Assembly (NCBI GenBank): GCA_022842805.1 | Contig: JALHOX010000031.1 | Span: 9,832 to 18,988, forward strand | DNA: 9,157 bases | Reading direction: 5' to 3' | Source: Phycisphaerae bacterium | GTDB taxonomy: Bacteria; Planctomycetota; Phycisphaerae; UBA1845; Fen-1342 | In this document: positions 1 to 7,055 of the stretch, piece after piece | Layout: each line of letters begins with the position of its first letter | Numbering within the stretch: position 1 is the stretch's first letter | Made by a program: the position numbers and the translations under genes | The notes under the pieces: model-generated | Seen by the model: only the letters and a program-made list of their open reading frames with translations | What the model was told of the DNA's origin: nothing | The model's database searches: none

Positions 1-2182
1 GGCCGAGGCCACGGCGACGGCCGGCGGGGCGGTGGGAGAAGAAGGGATCGAAGGCGCGCTCGACCACGTGCGGCGGCATGCCGGGGCCGTTGTCGGCGAT
101 GCGAATTTCGAAGCCGTCGAGGGCGGTGGTGGGCTGGATGGTTGCGGAGATCGCGCCGCCGGTTTGAACGGCCTCGACTGCGTTATCGATTACGGCGCGC
201 AGCAACTGCTCCATCTGCCGCGCGTCGGCCCAGACGACGGCCCGCGGCAGCGGCTCGCCGGCGCGGCGTCCGGCTTCGAGCTCGCGCGTCTGGATGGTGA
301 ATCGGCTGGGCGGGAAGGAGCGCTCGGCGCTGTAGTCGCTGCGGAGCCGCGTGAGCAGCTCGATTAGATCGACGTCGGCGCACTGCGGGGGGCGCGGCCG
401 CGCGAACTCCATCAGTTCGCTGACGATGTGGCTGCACTCGTGGGCCTTGTCCTGAATCACATTCAGCAGTCGCTGCTGTTCGGGTTCGCTGATCGATTGC
501 GCCAGCATCTGCGAGCGGCCGGAGATCACCGTCAGGGGGCTGTTCAGCTCGTGCGCCGCGCCGGAGGCCATCTCGGCGATCATCGTCAGCGAGCGCGAGC
601 GGAGCAGCTCGACCTGGATCTGCTGCAGGCGGCGGTTGGACTCGGCCAGTTCATCGGTGATTCGCCGTGCCTGGCGCTGGGCGTGCGTGCGGCTGATTGC
701 GAGGCCTAACGCGTTGAGAAAGGCGCGCAGATCGTCGGAGGCGTCGAGTGTTTGCGGGCCGGCGTCGTCGGTCGTGCCCAGCAGCAATCCGCCGACGAGC
801 TTTTTGTATTGCAGGATCGGCGCAAACCACGAGAAGGCGTTGGGGGAGCGGCCGGCGGCGGCGGCGAAGAGCGAGTGTAGCGCGGCGGGGGCTTGCGCGG
901 GCAGGGTGCTCGATGTTTCGATCGGCTCGCGCAGCCATTGGGCCAGCTTGTCGGGCAGGACGTTTAACGTTTTTGCGCCGGACTCGTGATCGCCGAGTTG
1001 CCAGGCCAGCTCGATCGCGGCCGCGTCATCGGCGACGGCGAAGGCGGCGGCCGGGCGATCGGGCCAGACCTCGCGCACCGCGGCGAGCAGCGACTCGACC
1101 ACCATGGGCAGCTCCGCCCAGGGGCCGATGCGCTGGTCAAACGCGCAGAGGGCGTTGAAGTAGCGGGCGGCGACCGCCAGCTTTTGGTTGCTGATGGAAA
1201 GATCGGTGTTGATCCGCCCGAGTTCGGCGTTGGCCTGCGCCATGGCGCGGACGTATTGCTCGGCGGGCGTGGGGTGGCTGATGCCGAATTGCTCGGCCTG
1301 GGTGCGGGCGGCCTGCACCATGCCGGCGGCGATGGCGTCGAGTTTGCCGCCGTCGAGCCCGAGTCGGGCGGCCAGCGCGGGCGAATGTTCGAAGAAGACG
1401 AAGTTGCCGCTGAAGCCGACGCGCTGTTCGCGGGCGAGCGTGTCGGCGAGTTGCACGATCGCGATCAGGTCGCGGTCGGCGGCGCTGGGGGGCAGCGTGG
1501 CGCCTGCGACGTGATGCAGCCAGATGACGTCGCGCAGCTCCGGCGGAAGGCGCCACTGGTCGGCGACTTTTCGCCCGGCGCGGGTGTGGTCGACGCCGAA
1601 GATGGTGCGCTCGACATCGGCGATGTCGCTGCGCTCTTCCTGAGCGCGGCGCGCGGCGCGGGCATAGCCTTTGGGGAAGACGGTCGCGAGCGCGACTTTG
1701 CCCAGATCGTGCAGCAATCCGGCCAAGTAGGCCTGTTCCGGGTGCGGCTCGCGGACGCCGCGGGCCTTTGCGATCTCGCGGGCTGCGTTGGCGACGGCGA
1801 GGGCGTGCAGCCAGAAGCCGGGCAGGTCGAAGCCGCTATCGGCGTCGACCTCGGTGCTGCGAAAGCATTCGAAGACGCCCGCCGCCAGGACCGCGCTGCG
1901 CACGCCGGAAAAGCCGAGCAGCGGCACGGCTTGTTCGAGGGTGCGGACGGGGCGGCCCAGACCGGCGCCGGTGGAGCTGGCGAGCGCGAGCACTTTGGCG
2001 GTGAGCGATTGATCGGCCCGGAGCAGCGCGATCAGCTCGCGGGCGCCGCCTTCGTCGTCGGCCGTCGTCTGCAACAGCCGAAGGGCGATCGCGGGCAGCG
2101 TCGGGAGGCGGTCGAGCTGGGCCAACACCGCGTCGGGGTTGGTGGTGGGGCGGTCTCGCACCGGCGGGCGCGGATCACCCAC
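1..2182 (-). CDS. HDOD-GAF-like sensor histidine kinase (3' end cut by window edge)
   Basis: About 727 residues are visible and the frame is open to the left edge. Residues 18-300 form an HDOD domain, with a start around RLPTLPAIALRLL, HALAVANAA (H126), LLHDLGK (H158, D159), FGVDHTRAG (H199) and WLHH (223-224). Residues 340-495 look like a GAF-type sensor domain, inferred from position and pattern only. Residues 500-530 are a likely signalling helix. A HisKA domain follows, with the phospho-accepting His in HELNSPL (H544). The ATP-binding domain has an N box around N667 (VIDNAVEAV), a G1 box DNGPGM (697-702) and FDPFF (711-715). The G2 box is just beginning (GLG) at the edge. No membrane segment is seen, so it is probably cytoplasmic. 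The frame has a stop codon just upstream, which limits the start to GTG at 2182 (8-base overlap with the regulator) or GTG at 2161. Neither has a strong ribosome binding site, so coupled translation is likely. The family call is firm; the signal sensed is unknown. Confidence 0.93.
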   Translation of the reverse strand, partial: MGDPRPPVRDRPTTNPDAVLAQLDRLPTLPAIALRLLQTTADDEGGARELIALLRADQSLTAKVLALASSTGAGLGRPVRTLEQAVPLLGFSGVRSAVLAAGVFECFRSTEVDADSGFDLPGFWLHALAVANAAREIAKARGVREPHPEQAYLAGLLHDLGKVALATVFPKGYARAARRAQEERSDIADVERTIFGVDHTRAGRKVADQWRLPPELRDVIWLHHVAGATLPPSAADRDLIAIVQLADTLAREQRVGFSGNFVFFEHSPALAARLGLDGGKLDAIAAGMVQAARTQAEQFGISHPTPAEQYVRAMAQANAELGRINTDLSISNQKLAVAARYFNALCAFDQRIGPWAELPMVVESLLAAVREVWPDRPAAAFAVADDAAAIELAWQLGDHESGAKTLNVLPDKLAQWLREPIETSSTLPAQAPAALHSLFAAAAGRSPNAFSWFAPILQYKKLVGGLLLGTTDDAGPQTLDASDDLRAFLNALGLAISRTHAQRQARRITDELAESNRRLQQIQVELLRSRSLTMIAEMASGAAHELNSPLTVISGRSQMLAQSISEPEQQRLLNVIQDKAHECSHIVSELMEFARPRPPQCADVDLIELLTRLRSDYSAERSFPPSRFTIQTRELEAGRRAGEPLPRAVVWADARQMEQLLRAVIDNAVEAVQTGGAISATIQPTTALDGFEIRIADNGPGMPPHVVERAFDPFFSHRPAGRRRGLG

Positions 2183-2777
2183 GCTGCACCAATTCGACCA
2201 GCCGCTTCACCAACGCGTCGATCTTGAACGGCTTCTGCAAAAAGTCGTCGGCGCCGGCCGCGTAGAGCTTTTCGACGTCGTCGCGATTGACTACGCCGGA
2301 GACGACGATGATGCGGATGTCGCGGTGCTTCTCGTCCTCGCGGATGAGGCGACAGACGGCGTTGCCGTTGATGTCGGGCAGCATGTAGTCGAGGACGATG
2401 ATGTCGGGTTTGAACTTCTCGACTTGCAACCCGGCCTCGAAGCCTGTGCTGGCGGAAGTGACGTCGAATCGTCCATCGCGTTCGAGCAGCTCGAGCAGCA
2501 TTTCGACGATGGCGGGATCGTCGTCGACCACGAGCACGCGGATTTTGCGTGACTCGAGCTGGTCGAGCGGGATCTGGTTTTCCTTCATGAACTGGACGAG
2601 CGAGTCGCGCGGGATGCGCCGGAAGCGCGACCCGGGCACGCGATAGCCGCGGAGCTGACCACGATCGAAGCAGCGGATAACCGTCTGCTGACTGAGTTTG
2701 CAGATCTCCGCGACTTCGCCCGTCGTAAACACTGATTTCGACTGAAGCTCGTCGCGTTCCATTCCCAACGGTTCCAT
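2175..2777 (-). CDS. Response regulator with N-terminal excisionase/BldC-like HTH and C-terminal receiver
   Basis: This 200-residue protein has a small MerR-superfamily helix-turn-helix at about 16-66 (FTTGEVAEICKLSQQTV, then GYRVPGSRFRRIPRDSL). This is the pattern of excisionase and BldC-type DNA-binding domains. A CheY-like receiver follows at about 78-198. It has the acidic pocket VVDDDP (D85-D87), the phospho-acceptor D130 in VLDYMLPD, the switch residue S160 (VVSG) and the conserved K182 in QKPF, so it should be phosphorylatable. Domain order is the reverse of OmpR or NarL regulators. The ATG at 2777 is preceded by GGGG about 10 bases upstream; an in-frame ATG at 2762 is an alternative. 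Its stop overlaps the likely start of the downstream histidine kinase, which is its probable partner. Targets are unknown. It is likely a transcription factor, but it could also act by protein contact. Confidence 0.93.
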   Translation of the reverse strand: MEPLGMERDELQSKSVFTTGEVAEICKLSQQTVIRCFDRGQLRGYRVPGSRFRRIPRDSLVQFMKENQIPLDQLESRKIRVLVVDDDPAIVEMLLELLERDGRFDVTSASTGFEAGLQVEKFKPDIIVLDYMLPDINGNAVCRLIREDEKHRDIRIIVVSGVVNRDDVEKLYAAGADDFLQKPFKIDALVKRLVELVQRG

Positions 2778-2806
2778 GCGGTTGCCCCAAATTATCTATA
2801 TTATCA

Positions 2807-2835
2807 ATCGTAACACGGGGAGATTGACTTGGCAA
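2807..2835 (-). promoter_or_regulatory. Possible sigma-70-like promoter for the regulator/kinase pair
   Basis: Read on the minus strand, TTGCCA (2830-2835) is followed after 17 bases by TACGAT (2807-2812), 29 bases before the regulator start. The surrounding stretch 2788-2812 is strikingly AT-rich (TATCTATATTATCAATC on the plus strand) in otherwise GC-rich DNA, which fits a promoter. Alternative -10-like hexamers lie within the same AT-rich block. If real, it would separate the two-component genes from mnmG. This is motif matching by eye only, and promoter consensus in planctomycetes is poorly defined. Confidence 0.3.
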
Positions 2836-2870
2836 GATTTTCACAGAAGCTGAACCGTGGGGCGGGGGGA

Positions 2871-4754
2871 CTATTGCGTAAGTCTATTCTTTGCAGAGAG
2901 ATAGAGAGATATGAGCGAAAGGTCGGTCGGGCGAATTCCGCTGATTCTGGAGGCCTGACCCAGGCTGCGGGGTGCGACGGCGGTGAGCCGTTCGACGGCT
3001 TCGCGGCGAAGCTGGGGTATCTCGGAATAATTGAACGATTCGGGGAGCGGGAGCGCTTCCAATTCCCGAAACTCGTCGATCGCCCGCGCCTGTCGCTCGA
3101 TGTAGCCTTGGTAACGAATTTGAACCAGCGCTGCGGCCCAGACGTCGGCGGTGGCGTAAAAGTCGGCCAGTTCGGCGTCGGCCTGGGCGAAGCGCTCGCC
3201 GCTCTCGTCGGGCCGTCGGAGCCAGTCGACGAGCAGCCGTCCCTCGACCCGTCGCGACGCCAGGATCGAATGCAGCGCCGCCAGTCTTTGCGTCTTGCGC
3301 TCAAAGCGCGCCCAGCGGGCGTCGTCGACGAGGCCGAGCTCCCGCCCGCGCGGGGTGAGGCGCTGATCGGCGTTGTCATAGCGGAGGTGCATGCGATGCT
3401 CGGCGCGCGAGCTGAACATGCGATAGGGCTCGGTCACGCCGCGGGTCACGAGGTCGTCGATCATCACGCCGATGTAGGCCTCGTCGCGGCGGAGGAGGAA
3501 GGGATCGCGGCGTGCGACGAAGCGGGCGGCGTTGATGCCGGCGATGAGTCCCTGTCCGGCGGCTTCCTCATAGCCGCTCGTGCCGTTGATTTGCCCGGCG
3601 AGGAATAGGCCGCGGACGCGCTTGGTCATGAGCGTCGCGTCGGTTTGCTCGGGCGGGACGAAGTCGTATTCGACGGCGTAGCCCCACTGAACCACGCGGG
3701 CGTTTTCAAGGCCGGGGATGTTCTTGAGGATCGCGGTTTGCACATCCTGCGGCGTCGAGGTGCTGATGCCGTTGCAGTAGATGCGGTCGCCGTCGCGCGT
3801 CTCGGGCTCGAGGAAGATCTGATGCTGCTCTTTGTCGGCGAAGCGCACGATCTTGTCTTCGATGCTGGGGCAATAGCGCGGTCCGCAGGATTGAATCTGT
3901 CCGCTGTACATCGGCGCGCGGTGCAGATTGGCGCGGAGGATTTCGTGTACGGCGGGGTTGGTGTAGGTGATCCAGCAGCAAACCTGCGGCTGCGAGATGC
4001 GGTCGTTCAGGAATGAGAAGGGAGTCGGCGGGTCGTCGCCGTGCTGCTCTTCGAGGATTGAGAAGTTCACGCTGTCGCGGGCCAACCGCGGCGGTGTACC
4101 GGTCTTCAGGCGGCCGAGTTGGAGGCCGAGTTCGCGCAACGCGCCGCTGAGGCCGGTGGCGGCGGGTTCGCCGACGCGGCCGCCGGCGGTTTTTCGTTCG
4201 CCGCAGTGCATGAGTGCGGCGAGGAAGGTGCCGCTAGTGACGACGACCGCTTCGGAGTGCAGGCGCGTGCCGTCGGCGAGGATCACACCGCGGATGCGAT
4301 GAATGGGGCCGATGTCGGCTGAATCAGCGGCCGCTTGCTCGTGGGTGCGGCTCTGGTCGAGCGGCGAGTCATAAAGGAACGATTCAACGCCGGCTTCGAG
4401 GATTGTCAGATTCGGGCAATGCTCGAGCGCGTGCTGGACGGCGAGCGCGTAGGCCGTGCTATCCGACTGGCAGCGCGGCGACCAGACTGCCGGCCCTTTT
4501 CGGCGATTGAGCATGCGGAACTGAATTCCGGTCTCATCCGCGACGCGGCCCATCAGCCCGCCCAGCGCGTCGATCTCGCGCACCATCTGGCCCTTGCCGA
4601 TGCCGCCGATGGCCGGATTGCAGGACATGCGGCCGATTGCATCGCGGCGGAACGTGATGAGCGCGGTGCGCGCGCCGAGGTGCGCGGCGGCCCAAGCGGC
4701 CTCGGCACCGGCGTGTCCGCCGCCGATTACAATGACGTCGAAATTCGTAGTCAT
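2871..4754 (-). CDS. mnmG: tRNA uridine-5-carboxymethylaminomethyl modification enzyme MnmG (GidA)
   Basis: The 627-residue product matches the usual MnmG length. With MnmE it installs the carboxymethylaminomethyl group at U34 of certain tRNAs, using FAD, NADH and a folate one-carbon donor. The N-terminal FAD motif is VIVIGGGHAGAEAA (residues 7-20). The two conserved cysteines are present: C45 in SCNPAIGGIGKGQ and C294 in GPRYCPSIEDK. Other family blocks are YEEAAGQGLIAG, FSSRAEHR and the C-terminal LGQASRISGI. Residues about 126-150 form a variable, polar loop; by cysteine spacing (45 to 294, against 47 to 277 in E. coli) about 19 residues have been added before C294. The open frame continues upstream to 5105, but the ATG at 4754 starts exactly at the family N-terminus, so the upstream part is rejected. 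The ribosome binding site is weak. MnmE and RsmG genes, frequent neighbours elsewhere, are not in this window. Confidence 0.97.
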   Translation of the reverse strand: MTTNFDVIVIGGGHAGAEAAWAAAHLGARTALITFRRDAIGRMSCNPAIGGIGKGQMVREIDALGGLMGRVADETGIQFRMLNRRKGPAVWSPRCQSDSTAYALAVQHALEHCPNLTILEAGVESFLYDSPLDQSRTHEQAAADSADIGPIHRIRGVILADGTRLHSEAVVVTSGTFLAALMHCGERKTAGGRVGEPAATGLSGALRELGLQLGRLKTGTPPRLARDSVNFSILEEQHGDDPPTPFSFLNDRISQPQVCCWITYTNPAVHEILRANLHRAPMYSGQIQSCGPRYCPSIEDKIVRFADKEQHQIFLEPETRDGDRIYCNGISTSTPQDVQTAILKNIPGLENARVVQWGYAVEYDFVPPEQTDATLMTKRVRGLFLAGQINGTSGYEEAAGQGLIAGINAARFVARRDPFLLRRDEAYIGVMIDDLVTRGVTEPYRMFSSRAEHRMHLRYDNADQRLTPRGRELGLVDDARWARFERKTQRLAALHSILASRRVEGRLLVDWLRRPDESGERFAQADAELADFYATADVWAAALVQIRYQGYIERQARAIDEFRELEALPLPESFNYSEIPQLRREAVERLTAVAPRSLGQASRISGIRPTDLSLISLYLSAKNRLTQ

Positions 4755-4953
4755 GCGTTTCTGCCGTTGATGATATTCGACGCGAACGGCGAGAGAATCG
4801 TGCGGCGAAGTTGTCGGTGACTTATCCGGCGACGTGGATCGCGCGTTCGCGGAGGCTGAAGTCTGCGGCTGGTTTCGGTTTGCGGACGAGCCGAGAGTTG
4901 CAGACCGCGAGGAGCGAGATGAGCCGGCGTGGCTACGGAAGAGAGGATTTCGT
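4755..4953. promoter_or_regulatory. Divergent intergenic region between mnmG and the alcohol dehydrogenase
   Basis: This 199-base gap should hold the promoters for leftward mnmG and the rightward dehydrogenase/hydrolase pair. An AT-richer patch at about 4767-4778 (TTGATGATATTC on the plus strand) is a candidate -10 area for mnmG. No convincing -35/-10 pair, operator palindrome or riboswitch was recognised. Open frames crossing it on both strands are extensions of the flanking genes without family-like sequence. Confidence 0.4.
4942..4947 (+). promoter_or_regulatory. Ribosome binding site that sets the dehydrogenase start
   Basis: AGAGGA ends so that its GAGG core lies 7 bases before a TTG codon at 4954. 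This is the best Shine-Dalgarno match near the start of the dehydrogenase. It supports TTG 4954 over the longer open frame from ATG 4834, whose extra 40 residues do not look like this family. Confidence 0.55.
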
Positions 4954-6219
4954 TTGACCGCGTTGGATGTGTCCGAGTCACTGGCGTGGATCAAGCGACA
5001 TTCGCCGGTTGAGGTTGCGCTCGGTGCGGGGGCGAGCGCCGCGGTCGGAGCGTTCGTCCGCCGCCGCGGGGCCAAGCATGTGTTGCTAGTGACCGATCCG
5101 CACATTCGCGACGCCGGTCACCTGCGGCGTGTGCTGGCGAGTTGCGAGGCGGCGGGGCTGCGCGTCGGTGTCTTTGACGGCGTGGCCGAGAATCCGACCA
5201 CGGCGCAGGTTGAGGCGGGCGTGCGCTTCGCCAAAACCGCCGGCGCGATGGGGGCACCGATCGACTTTTTGATCGGCCTCGGCGGCGGCAGCGCGATGGA
5301 CTGCGCCAAGGGGATCAACTTCATTTTGAGCTGCGGCGGCGCGATGGCCGACTATCGGGGCGACGCGCCGGCGGAGGTGCTGGCGAAGCGACCGCCGTTG
5401 TTGCCGAGCGTGATGATCCCGACCACCGCCGGCACGGGCAGCGAGGCGCAGTCGTTTGCATTGATCAGCGACGAACGCACGCACATGAAGATGCCGTGCG
5501 GCGATCGTCGGCCGCCGGGGCAGGGCGGGCTGCGGCCGCTGCTGGCGGTGCTCGACCCGGACCTGATCGCGACGGCGCCGCGCGGCGTGACGATAGCCGT
5601 CGGGCTGGATGCTTTGACCCATGCGCTGGAAACATCGGCCTGCAAGGCGCGAGACGAGGTTTCGCGCGAGGCTTCGCGGCGGGCGTGGGGGTTGCTGACG
5701 GCGAGCTTTTCGCGCGTGCTGGCGGAAGACAAGGGTCGTGCCTCCGCGGCTCCACTGGTCAGGCAAGACACGGCTCACGGAGCCGTGGCACAGGTTGATT
5801 CATCCGCATTTTCCGATGAAGACATGCGAACCGGGATGTTGCTGGGGGCGCATCTGGCGGGCGTGGCGATCGAGCGGAGCATGCTGGGCGCGGCGCACTC
5901 TTGCGCGAATCCGCTGACGGCGAAATTTGACATCACGCATGGCATTGCGGTGGGATTGATGATGCCGCATGTGATTGCGTTCAATTCCGCCGCCGGCGCG
6001 AGTCCGTATGCGGATCTGGGTGATTCCGCGGCACTGGCGAACAGCATGCGCGCGGCTCTGGTCACGGCGGAGATCTCGCCGCGGCTGCGCGACCATGGCG
6101 TACGCCGTGAAGCGCTGGGCGAACTCGCGGAAGGTGCGTCACAGCAATGGACGGCGCGATTCAATCCGCGCGAGCTGACGATCACTGACTTCCAGCACAT
6201 TCTGGAAGCTGCGTGGTGA
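4954..6219 (+). CDS. Iron-containing (group III) alcohol dehydrogenase
   Basis: This is a 421-residue NAD(P)-dependent dehydrogenase of the Fe-ADH family, which interconverts alcohols and aldehydes or ketones in the cytoplasm. The cofactor-binding motif is GLGGGSAMDCAKG (108-120), followed by IPTTAGTGSEAQ (155-166). The four metal ligands expected for the family are all visible: D219 and H223 in VGLDALTHALE, H315 in LGAAHSCANP and H329 in FDITHGIAVG. The C-terminus (ITDFQHILEAAW) is also family-like. TTG at 4954 is taken as start from its ribosome binding site; ATG 4834 and GTG 4969 are alternatives. Two segments look longer than usual: about 183-196 (Pro/Gly-rich), and about 259-282, which is encoded by a palindromic repeat. 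The hydrolase gene overlaps its stop, so the two are likely one operon. Substrate cannot be told from sequence. Maleylacetate reductase is a relative, but the intact Asp/His metal set favours a metal-dependent enzyme. Confidence 0.93.
   Translation: MTALDVSESLAWIKRHSPVEVALGAGASAAVGAFVRRRGAKHVLLVTDPHIRDAGHLRRVLASCEAAGLRVGVFDGVAENPTTAQVEAGVRFAKTAGAMGAPIDFLIGLGGGSAMDCAKGINFILSCGGAMADYRGDAPAEVLAKRPPLLPSVMIPTTAGTGSEAQSFALISDERTHMKMPCGDRRPPGQGGLRPLLAVLDPDLIATAPRGVTIAVGLDALTHALETSACKARDEVSREASRRAWGLLTASFSRVLAEDKGRASAAPLVRQDTAHGAVAQVDSSAFSDEDMRTGMLLGAHLAGVAIERSMLGAAHSCANPLTAKFDITHGIAVGLMMPHVIAFNSAAGASPYADLGDSAALANSMRAALVTAEISPRLRDHGVRREALGELAEGASQQWTARFNPRELTITDFQHILEAAW
5738..5791. repeat. Palindromic repeat-like element inside the dehydrogenase coding sequence
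   Basis: The core is a perfect hairpin: CACGGCTC (5769-5776), loop ACG, GAGCCGTG (5780-5787). A second, outer pairing joins GTGCCTCCGCGGCTCC (5738-5753) with GGAGCCGTGGCAC (5779-5791), with a three-base gap. It therefore looks like a small two-hairpin, REP- or MITE-like unit. It falls where the Fe-ADH family normally has a short link before the DxxxRxxM helix, and it encodes about 20 extra residues (about 261-280) without breaking the frame. Only one copy is in this window, so its being a dispersed repeat is inference. Confidence 0.5.
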
Positions 6220-7055
6220 GCAGCACGCGGTTGGTCGATCAGCCGGAACGGCGAATTGTCGATCGCCCGGACGGTCGAATCTTCTACGCGGTTGGCGGCG
6301 CCGGGCCCGATGTTCTCTTCATTCAGGGCGTCGGCATGCACGCCACCAGTTGGCGTCCGCAGATTGACGCATTTCAAACCAGATATCGCTGCATCACTTT
6401 CGACCATCGCGGGCTGGGCGGGAGCGACGCGCCGGTGGGGCGTATCAGCATTGAGGGCATGGCCGATGATGCGCTGGCCGTGCTGAACGCCGCGGGGGTC
6501 GACGCGGCGCATGTGGTCGGGCACTCACTGGGCGGGGTTGTCGCGCAGCAGCTTGCGCTGTCGCATCGGGCGCGCGTTCGCAGTCTTAGCTTGGTGTGCA
6601 CGTTTCCCGCCGGGCGGCGGGCGGCGCCGCTTTCGTGGCGGATGATCTGGCTCGGTTTGCGGTCGCAAATCGGCACGCGGGCGATGCGGCGCAGGGGGTT
6701 TCTGCGGCTGGTGATGCCGCCGGGGAGAATCGAGAACGCGCCGGAACTCGCAGCTCGGCTGGCCGAACTATTTGGTCATGATTTGGGCGACCAGCCGGCG
6801 GTCGTGCCGGCGCAGCTTCGGGCGCTGCGGCGGTCCGACCTTTCTGCACGCTTGCCCGAACTCGCCGGGTTGCCGACGCTGGTGATGAGTGCCTTTCACG
6901 ACCCGATCGCGCCGCCGGCGCTTGGTCGCGAGCTTGCCATGCGGATCCCCGGGGCGCGGTATGTTGAAGTCGCGGGCGCGTCGCATGGTTTGCCGATTAG
7001 CCATGCGGGGGTGGTGAATGGAGCGCTGGCGGCGCATCTGGCTGAGGCGAGCTAA
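6216..7055 (+). CDS. Alpha/beta hydrolase fold protein
   Basis: This is a hydrolase of about 279 residues. The order of motifs is classic (numbering from GTG 6216): oxyanion region around FIQGVGMH (35-42), FDHRGLGGSD (62-71), nucleophile elbow GHSLGG with S104, acidic residue D229 in FHDPIAPP, and catalytic H257 in GASHGLPI. A helical, Arg-rich cap lies at about 130-210. No signal peptide or membrane segment is seen, so it is likely cytoplasmic. The start is GTG 6216, whose GTGA overlaps the dehydrogenase stop and which has GGAAG 7 bases upstream; GTG 6213 (one residue longer) is the alternative. The overlap implies translational coupling with the dehydrogenase. General resemblance is to esterases and enol-lactone hydrolases (PcaD-like), but substrate and exact subfamily cannot be assigned. 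Confidence 0.92.
   Translation: MSSTRLVDQPERRIVDRPDGRIFYAVGGAGPDVLFIQGVGMHATSWRPQIDAFQTRYRCITFDHRGLGGSDAPVGRISIEGMADDALAVLNAAGVDAAHVVGHSLGGVVAQQLALSHRARVRSLSLVCTFPAGRRAAPLSWRMIWLGLRSQIGTRAMRRRGFLRLVMPPGRIENAPELAARLAELFGHDLGDQPAVVPAQLRALRRSDLSARLPELAGLPTLVMSAFHDPIAPPALGRELAMRIPGARYVEVAGASHGLPISHAGVVNGALAAHLAEAS

Noticed and set aside
986..2227. A 413-residue plus-strand open frame opposite the kinase gene
   Set aside because: Its translation is Gly/Ala/Asp-rich with no family motif, while the opposite strand encodes clear HDOD and kinase motifs over the same bases. It is a GC-driven shadow.
2778..2870. Possible terminator between mnmG and the response regulator
   Set aside because: There is a C-rich stretch after the mnmG stop, but no stem with a T-tract could be found.
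2829..3608. A 259-residue plus-strand open frame opposite mnmG
   Set aside because: It lies fully within MnmG coding sequence on the other strand and has no recognisable domain.
4834..4953. N-terminal extension of the dehydrogenase from ATG 4834
   Set aside because: The 40 extra residues are charged and unlike Fe-ADH starts, and a good ribosome binding site precedes TTG 4954.
4755..5105. N-terminal extension of MnmG by 117 residues
   Set aside because: The family N-terminus (FAD-binding strand) begins right after ATG 4754, and the extension overlaps the divergent dehydrogenase coding sequence.
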